A stretch of 64,000 nt of DNA, taken from the NCBI GenBank assembly GCA_030142905.1, contig JASJOG010000020.1, positions 1,611,501 through 1,675,500 on the forward strand, read 5' to 3'. The position numbers were made by a program, and so were the translations under genes. Shown in pieces: positions 36,067 through 48,507 of the stretch. The notes beneath the pieces are model-generated. The model was given only the letters and a program-made list of their open reading frames with translations. It did not search any database and was not told the DNA's origin. The stretch is from Heliopora coerulea. Taxonomy: Eukaryota; Cnidaria; Anthozoa; Scleralcyonacea; Helioporidae. How positions within the stretch are numbered: the first letter of the stretch is position 1; each line of letters begins with the position of its first letter.

Positions 36067-39000
36067 TCATGTTCTCAGTGCTTTATACTGGTTGAATATT
36101 TCAAGGATGTGATGGTCCAAATCCGGAGTGAAAAGGAGTGTCTCCAATGTTGTGATATATGGACAGATTTCACGGTGGTACTGAAATGAGATCAGAAAAA
36201 ACGAAAAGGAGCTTAAAATAATCTGAGAAATCAGCCATAGCCCTGGTATGATTTGTATCTGGATGCCAACTGGCTAATTTTGACACTCATATTCCAATTA
36301 CAGCAGTCAAAAGAACTCATTTATCATGCAAGTAGAATGCGCAAACCAAAAACATCTGTAACATGGAGAGCTGAGGTGTATCAAACACATTGGCCAGATG
36401 GTCCAGATCTGAATTTCCGAAGAAAGTACGTGAAGTGCAAGGCGCATCCGTGAAAAATTTAAGCCCTTAGCATAGGCCTGTTTGAATGATTTTTTATTTT
36501 AGACGCTCTATGACGAATACCAGTGGCATTTGAAGATGCGTTGTGCAATATTTCTGGTAACAACATGATCAGTCCAATAAATCTAGGAAGAGACAGGGGC
36601 CCTTCTGACTCCTCTGTGGCCACGCCCTTAAAGTCCTCCATAGAAAAAACGCGGCACTGAAAATAATTCCTAAAGTTCAGCCTCCAGGTGCCACTTTTAT
36701 CGCGTGGTCTACTTTTTTCGGTCTCTTGAAGGTTGTGAACATGCGCACAGGTCTCCAATGAGAGTTGGGCTCGCATTAGATACCAATCTGCATGCTCACA
36801 ACTTTCAAGCGATGGAAAAAGTAGATCAAAAGGGAAATGGACGAGACTTGAATGAGGGTTTCTGGACGCAAGCTATATGACATCACGCTAAATGTGATCG
36901 ATAATTCTGTGTCTGCTCTCTTACCACGTAAAGGATTTCGCGTAATCTGTCTAAACCTGCGATGAATGTGGTCGTGTTGACTTCCTTTTGCTGTTGTTCA
37001 CATTTGGCAATGTGTTGAGTTAACATCATCACGAACCGCTAGAAAACGTAGAAATGCTTTTTTACTGATAATGATTTAAAATTACCGGATGAGGTTGAGC
37101 ATGATGGCAAGTATTATCACGTGATCTGCCAAAAACGAAAACTGAGGCGGATAACGCAAACCGAGGCCTTGGTAATTCTCGCTATTATGTGAAAACCGAA
37201 TTTTGTAATTGTATTACTATACAGTTTTATTATGTGCCCATATAATAGCTATGGAGTGAAAAACAAGGAGTTACTGATTTGTTTAAAACTTTAATACCAG
37301 ATGTGCGAGCCGAAAGCGACTGTTTGCAGATATAATGTATTTTCTACAAGCATGAAAACCAGTTCCTTCAGATACGACGAAACCACTATGAATCCAGGCC
37401 ATTTGGAATTAACTGTCTGTTTACCGTCAAAATAAACTGAGAGAAAATCAAAATTGCATAATAATGAAACCGTTTCAAAACTTGAACTAAGGGAATAGAG
37501 AATCGCTATTTGAATTTAAAAATTTTCGCTGCTCAAGCAATCGAAAAACTGCTATTCAAAAACCCACGGTTTTCTTGAAGAAAAATACCTTCAAAATGCG
37601 CCAAACTATGCTTTTACGTAACTTGTACTTAAATGAAGACACGAATCGGGTTCGAATGAAATATTTAATTTGAGTGAGGAATAATTAGCAGAAGTTGTTA
37701 GCTGATTGTCTACGACGTTACAGTCTTGAGAAAGACTGTTATTGGTGAATCAGATTCCGAGTCAACTTTCCACAACTTCGGTGGCGTTCTCCTCCAGAGA
37801 GTCAAATGACTCTATAGCATAACATAAGATCATGAGAATAAGAAATTGGCGAAAACTTGACAAACAAGATGGCGACACGAATAAACAGTACCTGAAAAAC
37901 GACTAAAAAGACTTGTTTCTGTTCAACTTGGCTCGAATCCAGGTCATCAGAAAGTCGCTCTACTTCTCGACGCTTGGTTTCAATTTCTTCTAAGCGTTCC
38001 TTGTTTCTCGCTTCCACCTCTTGTTGCTCATTCTGCTCCATCTAAATGACGTTAGATATACGATTACTAACAAACCAGTTTAAAATGAACCCTTTAAAGT
38101 AAAGTAAAGTAAAATAAAGTTAAAATAAAGTAAAGTGAGGGAAAAAATTCGAAGTGACAAGAGTGTACAACGCCAATGTTTTACAAAACCTCTTTTTTAC
38201 GTCTCTCTTCCAGTCTCTCTAACTTTTTCTTTACATCTTCAAGGTCTACCTTTATCTATAAAAGTATAAGTGCGGAATCACGATAGAATACCGTTTGCCT
38301 TCAGAACAGTAATTGTCATAAAAAAAACTCATTTTAAACTCGAGAAAACCCAGTTAAAGCCAGTTAACCTATAACTTGCCGCGTCGATCAGAACTGTTCA
38401 GGTCAGATTAACTTGTCGTCCCACATTCTCCAGTAATCTACCGCGTAACAAGTGAGTCTCACAAATTTCAAGCCACTATTCCTCACGAACCACAATCGCA
38501 CGCAACTGATACCGCTCAGCATTCTCTATGAAACATGTGACGTTCTTGCTGATTGCAGAGGTGGTTTATTGACGTGAGCGCGTTAGTATATAACTTGTTG
38601 TGCAAGCCGAGATTGAAATTCATGCACGGCAGATCAGCGAAGTTGTTCTTTACTGGACGATGATAGAACAGCTGCTTACTTAACTAACATTACGCACGCC
38701 GTTTTTACTTAAAGACACATCAGTCAACTTCACAATCAAACACATTGTGACCACCAACTTAACACAAACTGTCATATCGCCAAACGCTACAAAGAGTCAC
38801 AATCCCGCAGTTCTTCCCAATACTCTAGTCATTTACGCAATCACACCAGTTACGAAGTATTTCGTTCTTTTAAATACTAGAACCCAAAGCACTTGCCATC
38901 TCTGCATGTTTGTGGGGTGTTGGCAAAGGCAAGATTGTAATTTCATACCTTCTTTGTCTGCTTCGTGACTTTGTGTAGTGTTGAGTGCAACATTTCCCAC

Positions 39001-42000
39001 ATACAGGACCTTGGACGAATAAGCAGATAAATAAGCAGATAAGTAAGTCTTGTTTGTGGAAAGCCATCAAATATAATCTAATACTTCACGAAACGGTTCA
39101 CGAACTAACTGAAATTGCCTTCATAGCACCCTTAAGCATTAGCAGGCGGAAAATTACACGACGTTCCGATTAAAACGCAGGGAAATTTTGTTCGTTAAAT
39201 GTATTTACTATTAATTACGCGCGAATATTTGACCTAACTAATCCAAAACGAGCGCCTCGTATTGGAATCTTTAATCTTCGGTACTTACTAAAAAAAGCAT
39301 AATACCTCAAGAAATCATTTTCCATGTCTTTCGAGAATAGCCAGTTAACAAATGAACAACTTTGTATTATCTTCATTCGAATAAGTTTATCCAAAATGAT
39401 CTGAATCATCTTGAGGAAAAAAAACACACACAAAAAGACGATTACTATAAACATTCAAGTAGCCGACACCGCTTCAAAACTGTTTCCTTATAAATAGAAC
39501 ATGAGGGGTCATTGTTCTTTACATATGCAATTGATCCGTTAGATAATCCTGTCCCGGGGATATATTCGTTGTCTAGTGAAATTATTCGAACGTGGGGTGC
39601 TGATGGCACAATAGTAGTGCAAGTATCTCTCACCACTATAACTAGGGTTCCATTCCGGCTCCGTGCAGTGATCTGATTAAAGTTAACTCGGCCACATGTG
39701 AGAAGAGTGTTGTCCAGTTTGACTCTACCAACCATCGCAGGTTTTCTCCAGGTACTCTGGTTTCCTTCTGTAGTAACACTGGACCCATGAGGGGTGGCCC
39801 TTACTGGACCTCTAGGAAGAACAGCTTAGCTAGCTGACAGGGTTATCCACTATAAGTAAAGACACTGTAACTTGGTCATGGGATAAATTATATTGCTGAT
39901 TAGAGAGAGAATGATCCAGTTTTCAAGCAACCGACCACCGTATAGGAAAGTATTTATCAATTACTGGAGGTATTTTGACCGACAAAACGAAGAGGTGAGG
40001 TTTGTGAGAAAACTTAAGACACAAGTGCTTTTTGGTGTCTAGACAAAAGAAACGAAGTCAATAAGAAATTTGTTGTTTCTAACGGACTAATGCAGTGGGG
40101 ATAAAATATGTGGCTTTAACTAAGACGTGACACTAGTCTGGTGCAATAAACTTCTCTAAGGTCACTAGAACAACCGATGGTACCTGTTTAGTGTAACAAA
40201 ACTGATGTCATGTGTTGGATAACGCCATAAACCTTTTTACTTCCGTCTGAAATTATACGTTTGTGCCAGTTTTCCGCGAGACATGATATCCGACAACTCT
40301 TGAATTCGAGATAAAGTCGATCTTAGGAGATGTATCTTGGCTTTTGAAATAGCTTAGACATGCGAAAAAGCGTTTAGAAGATTTTTGCGTTGTCTTCTCC
40401 AGTTTTCTTCTAAAAAATAGGTCTTAATCGTCAGAGAGCTTAAAAATAGTAAAGTGAAGTGGCTTTATTTATACTGGATAACCCTATCAGATACCCAAGC
40501 TGTTCTCCGTGGAGGTCCAGTAAAGGCCAGCCCTCATGCGTCCACTGTTATTACACAAAAACCCGGAGTACCCGAAAAAAACCTAAGATGCTCGGTAGAG
40601 TCAAACGGGCCAACACTCCTCTAACATGCGACGAAGGTGACTTTAATCAGATAACTGCACGGAGGAATCGAACCCTAGTCAGTGGTGAGAGACACGCGTA
40701 TAACACTGAGCCGCCAACACTCTGAAACCACTAAAACTAATCTTATTACCTGTGGATGGGGTTTCCAGAAAGAGTTTAAAACTGCGAGGCAATGCAACTC
40801 TTCTTCTTCGTTCGTGATGACGTTTTTCAATAGTTCTTTGAACCTGAATTAAAAGAATTCGGGGAACGTGATTAGCACGGTTTCTCTTTCGCTAATGGAT
40901 AAACATATTTTTTTTTCAAATCTTATCAGGATTAGTTTCCCTGGCTCTGAACTAAATTAACGTAATTTTTGAAATCGGGTCACTACTGGGGGAGGTCTGG
41001 TTTCTCTATGTACGTATTAAATAGATTTCGTTGGTGTTTGTTTTTCTGTTTGCACGGAAGTGGCGTGATTCTTGCAATTTTGTAAGATCTGGTTTTTCGA
41101 TTATGAAACTATGTAACTAGTGAGATATAAAATTTCTGGTTTCTCTGTACCAAATAACATAATTTGTTAAATCTCGTTAGATCTGATTCTTCCTGTTTTT
41201 CTACATTAAGGTAATTTGCGAAAGCTCGTGAGATGTGGTTAGTCCGCGCTATATCAAAGCAAGAAGCAAACTCCGAAAAACATCTTGCAAACTTAAGATC
41301 TAAGTGAAAAACAAGACGAATCTAAACGGTAATACAAGATAAAACATAGTCCGAAGAGGAACATCTTGAAAACTCAGAATACGAGTCAAAATCAAGACGT
41401 AAGTTGAATCAGTGATTTTGACTCGTATTCTGAGTTTTCAAGATGTTCCTCTTCGGAGTATGTTTTATCTTGTATTTTTTCAAATTGTCGGCTGACTCTG
41501 GCTTCTGAACGGTAATATTTCGACCTTATTTCAAAGTCATTGTCGGTTTTGTTTCACTGTCGGTTTTGACAATGGCATTGAAATTAAGCGAAATATTACT
41601 GTTTACATTTGTCTCGTTCTTACTAAAATCTTAAGTTTGCAAGATTTTGTTTTTCGGAGTTTGCTTCTCACTTCATTTCCAAAAATTGTCGCCTGGTAAT
41701 GGTTCTTGTGCAACTCTAAATTGACATAATTTGTCAAATCTGGTTAGATCGGATTTCTCTATGTCTGTATCAGAAATATTGAGACTGCTTCGCCCAGCAT
41801 ACACTATTATTACCAATGTGGAGCTCGAAAACCAATCGTGTTCCCAAAGTGCAGCTTGTCCTGCTGTCCAGCGAAAAAACAATTCAAGTCACATCCCGAT
41901 TTCTCCAGAAGGGATACTGTTCATATAATAAACTCTGTTGTTAAAATTTTAACCCCTGTTAAAAGCAAAACAGGCAGGATTTATGGGAAACATACTTTGT

Positions 42001-45000
42001 CAACGCGCTGAGAGTGTGGCTTATAGACTTGGATCCCGCTCTCAATATTACTTGAAAGCAAACATCGATCTTGAGTGACGGAACCAGATGGTCATCTGAA
42101 CAAAAATATCAGCAAAATTAGACAATTCGGATGTTTGTTGAAGTTGACCGTCTACGTCAGTGTAGTCTTGAGAAGGATTGTTGGTACTGACTTACGCTTT
42201 GAATGCCCCAGCGACAGTCATCTTGAATGCCAAGCTTCTGCCCATGATGATGAACATCGCTATGGGCGTCGAAACGTCAGTCCCAGCCACCGAAAGTCTC
42301 TCTCTAGACTACACTAACCTGAAAGATCACCAACTTCAACAAACACCTAATGATACTCCTACTTCTGTCCGTCAATAAATGCATTTTAGGTTTGTCGTGT
42401 AATGTCAGAAATGTGTTGCTTACCTTGGACATCATCCATTTCCACATCTTCCGGAACCGAGCTAGGAATGTTGTTGATCGACGCTAATATTTCTTGAGTT
42501 TCCTTCTTCGCTTTAATTGAATCGACCAGTTCTTTGGCATGTTCGTGTCCAGCGCTTGAGCCTATGTTAAGCAATAAACTGGAAGTATTGTATTTTTTCG
42601 TATAAACGCCCCCGTTCGAATTTACGCCTCTACTCGAATAGACGCCTCCTAAAGCTTGTGAACTTTTAATAAACGCGCCTCCCCAATAAAAGTCACGCAT
42701 CGACCAAACGCCTCCCCCCTAACAAGTAAAAGGAAAAGCTGTTGAGGGATTCCAACTAAACAAATATCGTCCGATAGTGATGTTGTGTGTTATTGTTAAG
42801 CTTATGTTACCGGTATGTACGCGAAAGATACCATAAAGTACGTAGTGATGTGTCACGCTTTGTTAATAAAAGTAATGGTAGAATTTTCTTTGTTAAAACG
42901 TTCCTGTTTTTTGGACAATAAACGCCTCTTCTCGAACAAACGCCGCTCTAAAAGTGCATGAATTTAATACTGTGGTGCTATTTGGATAATATGCGAGCGT
43001 TTCTGAGATCTGAGCTTGACGAACGTTCACACATATTCTTAAATAACTCCAAGCTTGTCTATACTTTACAATAATCCGTAACATTCATAAAGGTATATAC
43101 TGGTATTTTGTCACGCTCAAATATTAAAATTAGGACCGTAGTGTATAAAGACCAGTCGGGTCGAAGAGACATTGTCTATAAGTTCCTAGAACTAGACTAT
43201 TCTTTAAGCCAAAATTCCTTTGCCATCTCTATATTTGTACTCAGGTATTAAGCTCCTTCAAACTTACCATTTTGGTCTGTGTATTTGTAGAGAAAGTGTG
43301 GAGCTGTTGGTAGAAGAGGGTGTAAAGGTTCAGGAATAGCCTCAACTAGGTATTCATGGTAGGAGAACCTAATGAGACATGAGCAAAATGATAAAAAACC
43401 CAAAAAAAAACACGAGTTTAAGCTTACATAAATAACAAAAAAATGAGAGGAAAAGAAAGAATGGGATAGGAAAGGAAAGAAAATGGAAAGAAAGGAAAGA
43501 AGGCAGGGTGGAAGAGAAAAGGAGAACGGAAAGTAACCAAACGAAAGGATGGGCAAGGGCAAAGGAAAGGAAAGAGAGGAAAGGGACAAGCAGAAGGGGA
43601 AGAAAAAGAGAATGGGAGGTAAAGAAGAGAATGGAAAGGAAAAAGGGAAGAAAGGTGAGAACAAAAGGAAAGGCGAGAGGAAGGAAAGATGAAGGAAAGG
43701 AATAGGAAGGGAAAGGGATAGGAAGGGAAAGGTAGGGAAGGGAAGGGAAAAGGAAAGGAAGGGAAAGTGAAAGGGAGGTGAAGAGAAGGAAAGGAAAGGC
43801 AAGGCAAGGGAAGGAGAGGGAAGGGAAGGAGAGAGAAGGGAAGGAGAGGGAAGGGAAGAGATGGAAAGGGAAGGAGAAGGATGGAAAGAGAAGGAGAGGG
43901 ATGGAAAGGGAAGGGATGGAAAGAGAAGGGGAGGGATGGAAAGGGAAGGGAATGAAAGGAAAGGAAAGGGAAAGGAAAGGGAAAGGAAAGGGAAAGGAAA
44001 GGGAAAGGAAAGGGAAAGGGAAAGGAAAGGGAAAGGAAAGGGAAAGGAAAGGGAAGGGAAAGGAAAGGGAAAGGGAAAGGAAAGAGAAAGGAAAGGGAAA
44101 GGGAAAGGAAAGAGAAAGGAAAGGGAAAGGGAAAGGAAAGGGAAGGGAAAGGAAAGGGAAGGGAAAGGAAAGGAAAGGAAAGGGAAAGGGAAAGGAAAGC
44201 GAAAGGAAAGGGAAAGGGAAAGGGAAAGGGAAAGGAAAGGGAAAGGGAAGGTGAAGGGAAGGAAAAGAAAGGGAAGGTGAAGGGAAGGAAAAGAAAGGGA
44301 AGGGAAGAGATGGAAAGGGAAGGGGAGGGGAGGGATGGAAAGGGAAGGGAAGAGAAAGGAAAGGGAAGGTGAAAGCAAGGTTAGGGAGGGAAGGACACAG
44401 CTGTAATAAAAGAACTAGAGAAAGAAGCAGGAAGGTTAGTGGAAGGAAACAAAATGAGTCATGGAAAAGAAATGATGAAATGATAGTACATACGTACGCC
44501 ATACCTCTGACATTTTTCAAAAACTTCTACGACAAACCTTCGCTGTGGTGAGTCGGGTGATAGTTCAGCTATATTGGACCTGATGAAAAGACAGACAAAA
44601 AGAAAATTGAAACAATGTTAACAATTAAAAACGGTCAGTTTTATAGCATTAATCGCAGATAAATAACTTATTCACCAACCAATCATCCCACGTCCATTTA
44701 TATTGAAATTGACTTAAATGATACGCCAACCAACTCGCAAATCTGCAGAAGCGTTAAAAAACAAAACAAAAACAACTTCCTTTGCTATATTGAAGAAGAA
44801 ATGAAGAGAACCCTGAACGTAACCGTGATGTAAACTTTTTTATGCTTACCTATGGACACATGTGGTATTCATTGTGTCGATCCTCTCGAACAAGAGCTCC
44901 GTGGCTTGGGCTAGCTATGTTAGCAAAGTTAAGGCATCACTTCATACATTTAACGTGGTTGTCGACACTAATGTTATGTCACAGTTCAGAATAAACAACA

Positions 45001-48000
45001 TGCCTGTACTGGCCATAGTGCAGTTCAAGACGTACTTTCTCGCCTCTCCTTTGGCTAACTGGAAGGAAAAGCCACTCTTTCTCCCCCGCAACAACTAAGC
45101 ACACGATTCCGCTTGACAGTGGAACTGGATATATCGACCACAGCTAAAGCGTAGAAGCGTGTTTACTACAACAACTACAGTGACATTAATGGACAGGTTC
45201 ATACGAAATAGCAATGGTTTTAAAGGTTCTGTATCGCAAAAAAGCACGTAGGCGAGAAAATAAAGTTTTGAACAAAAGCCGTTCATCGCAGTGAAACGTT
45301 AAAAATAATCAACTTAGCGAGTTTCTTATACTGGTAAAGCAATCCTGTAAAAAAAAAAAAAAAAGTTTCCTATTTAATGCCACCTCATTCATTCTATTGT
45401 TTATTTACGTATTTGATTCGATCTTTTTTTGTCATTTTTTTGTCACTGTATTACAAATGTTAGAAACTCGCTAAGTTTTGATTTTACCTTTTGTTTCACT
45501 CCATCGATGGACATTTGCTCGAAACGTTAATCTTTCATTTACGTATTTCTGACGGTACTCTACCTTTATGCTTCTACTATATCATGGCTGCAGTCGCGAA
45601 CAAAACAACTAAGACGATTTTTTCAAACTTGGTTCTTCTTAAATACCTTACTATTAGCATACACTTTCGGCCCCTGCCTGGGGGAGCTTGTAATGAACTC
45701 AAACATCTTCTCTTCCAGAAACTTCATCCACAAAAATGCAAAGGAATAACAAGGATACAACGCCAGGGATGCTACCTTGTTGCATTTTGCAGAGTTCAAC
45801 CAGAAGCGATCCGTAAAAAAGTTCCAAATGTTGTGGAACAGGCAGTTTAAAAAGATGACCAAAGATGACCTGAAACAGGATAAAAAAATAGTCAGTTATG
45901 AAATAAGAAAAGTGTGTTCAAACATTCCAGTCCTTGCTTAAATACGTTGAGTAGCAAATAAAGCATTGAAAACTTGATAACTAATCACGGTTGGATTCTT
46001 TGTAAACATAACGACGATATTTGTTTGTGTTTTCCCTATAACTTTCCATGTTCCCTAAAAACCTTTCCACAAAATTCCCTGTTTCTGTTAGAAACTATTA
46101 TGCTTCGGCAAGTAGGCAAATATTTTCAACGGGGTACTCTATATATCAGTGAAGTACGCTTTGGGTGGTTATTGTAAGCACTTGGCTTTTATGGTACAGT
46201 GCGTAATTTTATTTTCATCAGCTGGGAAAACGCCGCCTCATAACATAAAATTTACTCAAACAAAGTTCATCATTGTCGGTTGTAGAAAGAAGGTAATTTC
46301 GAATACAGTATACATAATCACAAGTAGATTAATGAAGCATGATTTTAATACATTAAACTCTCTCTAAGACGGACACCTTCGGTACCAATCTACTTGTGAT
46401 TATGTCACACGACATTCGGAACTACATTTATTCTGTGTTTACTAAAAAAATCAGTTGGGATGGGATTGTCGGTTATTTACAGCTGTTCTTCGTCATTCTT
46501 GCACCCGTTCTCTTTAGCTTTTATTACCTCTATGACACAATACTCCAAAGGAATTTTCTCTTTTTCTGCAAAATTCAGCAACTGTGTAGCACTAGAAATC
46601 AACACAGAGAACACAAACGAAAGAAAAAAGGTGACCAACAAACAAACAAGCATCACATACAATTAAAACAACAATTCGGTTTATGAAAAGCGATGTTCTA
46701 TTTCAGAAACTCGAGAATAGTAATGTCTGCATATTTTACGTTGACTGTATAACAATCATTATCGTGGTTGTCTTCGTCCGCGTAGTCATAATTTTTGTAC
46801 TACAGCAGTTGTCGTTATCATGGTTTTCGCCGCTCTACTCCTCAAAGTCCTCGGTTTAAATCTCCTTGTCATTTTCTGTCATTGTCACCATCACTATCGG
46901 TGACATCGACATGGTCCTTCTCACCATTGTTATAACGGCGGTCCCTGTGGTCGTCTTGTGCTACAGTAGTTGCTACCACTATTCGTCTTGTTCTTTGTGT
47001 TTTAATCCTTGTTGTCGCTCTCGCTGTGGCTGTGGGTTTTGTTACTGTTGTTGTGTGTCGTTGTTGCCGTGTGTGTTGCTGTTGTAGTTGTTCTTGCTGT
47101 TATTGTTGTTGCTTCTGTTGTTGTTGTTGTTGTAGTTGTAGTTGTTGTTGTGGCTGTTACTATTGTTGTGTGTCGTTGTTGCCGTTTATGTTGCTGTTGT
47201 GGTTGTTCTTACTCTTGTTTCTGTTGCTGTTTTTGTTGTTGCTGTTGTTGTTGTCATGGTTGTTGTTGTCATATTTGTTATTGTTGTTGTTGTTGTTGTT
47301 GTGCTGGTGGTTGTCGCTGTGATCATCATTGTTGTTGTCATAAAACCGCGTTATTCTCTACTTTCCTGATCTCTAATATACTTACCACTTCTTCCTGTCT
47401 TTGTAGTGGTCGTTCAAAGTCCTTCCCAGACTTTCCTCCACAAGATATCTTTCTATTGAATGAGCACCAGGCATCGTGGGTCCCTTGAAAAAAAAATTAA
47501 TGAAACCATCAGTACAAAAGTACTGATTTAATAATTTTGTTCTAAACTCCCTTCGAAGTAGTTGTGAAAAAGTAATTTATTTAAAGAATTCCAACCTCTA
47601 GTCTATTTTTGCAACGACTTCCAAAGCTTTGAACCTCCATTCTCAACTTCAAGCACTTTCAACATCCCCACAGATCCATTAGTGCAACAACTTGCCCTAA
47701 CATCTCTCCTTTACCCTTTGAGTCCCTTTCACTTTTTACCACTTCAACGTGATCCGTTTATTCCCCACACTTCTCATTTACTCAACATTCATACCTCTGG
47801 CACATCTGTGTAATCAAACATCCTAAACACAACTTGTGGTAATGGATATTCCACGCTGTCAGTGTGAGGGATGATAGGGATATTGGGTAGTGGATGCTAC
47901 AAAATAGTTAATCAAAGTACATCTCGGTCAGAGGACATCACAAGAGTTGATGACTTGTAGGGATATCCTGGTTCCGGATGTCAGTATCTGGTACCAGATA

Positions 48001-48474
48001 AAATTTACCTACCCTGCTGTATCTGGCAATTAGCACTTTTACCTCAAATAAACAATAGATAATGAAAAACCAAATAATTATTGATAGTCCTGCACAGCTA
48101 AAAGCAAGCCACATGACAGCTAACTGCCTCTCTAGTTGTAAGTGTCCAACAATTGTATTTCTACGGTCTTATTAGCTAAAATTAATGACTTCAATATTGA
48201 AAGACATCAGAAGGTTTTGAATTATGTTATCCCCAACTTACTTCAAATGCCTCCAGGAAGACATCTTCAAAAGCCCTGTACGGTCTTCTAATGTGCCGCT
48301 CCTGAAAAAAGCACACAAGAACTTCAAATGAACAACAGTTGCAATTCTACCATTCAAATTGAAGTCAACTATTCACAGGTACCATTTTGACGAATGTCAA
48401 AAAAAAAAATATTTAGCATGGCCCTTTGAAAGTACAGAAAACTGCCTCCATAAAAAGTTTACATAATCATAATA

Positions 48475-48507
<33 letters not shown>

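Noticed and set aside
43778..44280. Lys/Gly/Glu/Arg polymer frames on the plus strand
   Set aside because: Direct translation of the (GGAAA)n repeat.
43248..44520. Frames of 376-383 codons on the minus strand
   Set aside because: Phe/Pro/Ser/Leu polymers read from the polypurine tract; only the ends 43268-43368 and 44505-44579 are real NCBP1 exons.
47009..47488. Val/Cys/Leu frames up to 159 codons
   Set aside because: Translation of the GTT repeat; the opposite strand holds the NCBP1 exon 47386-47483.
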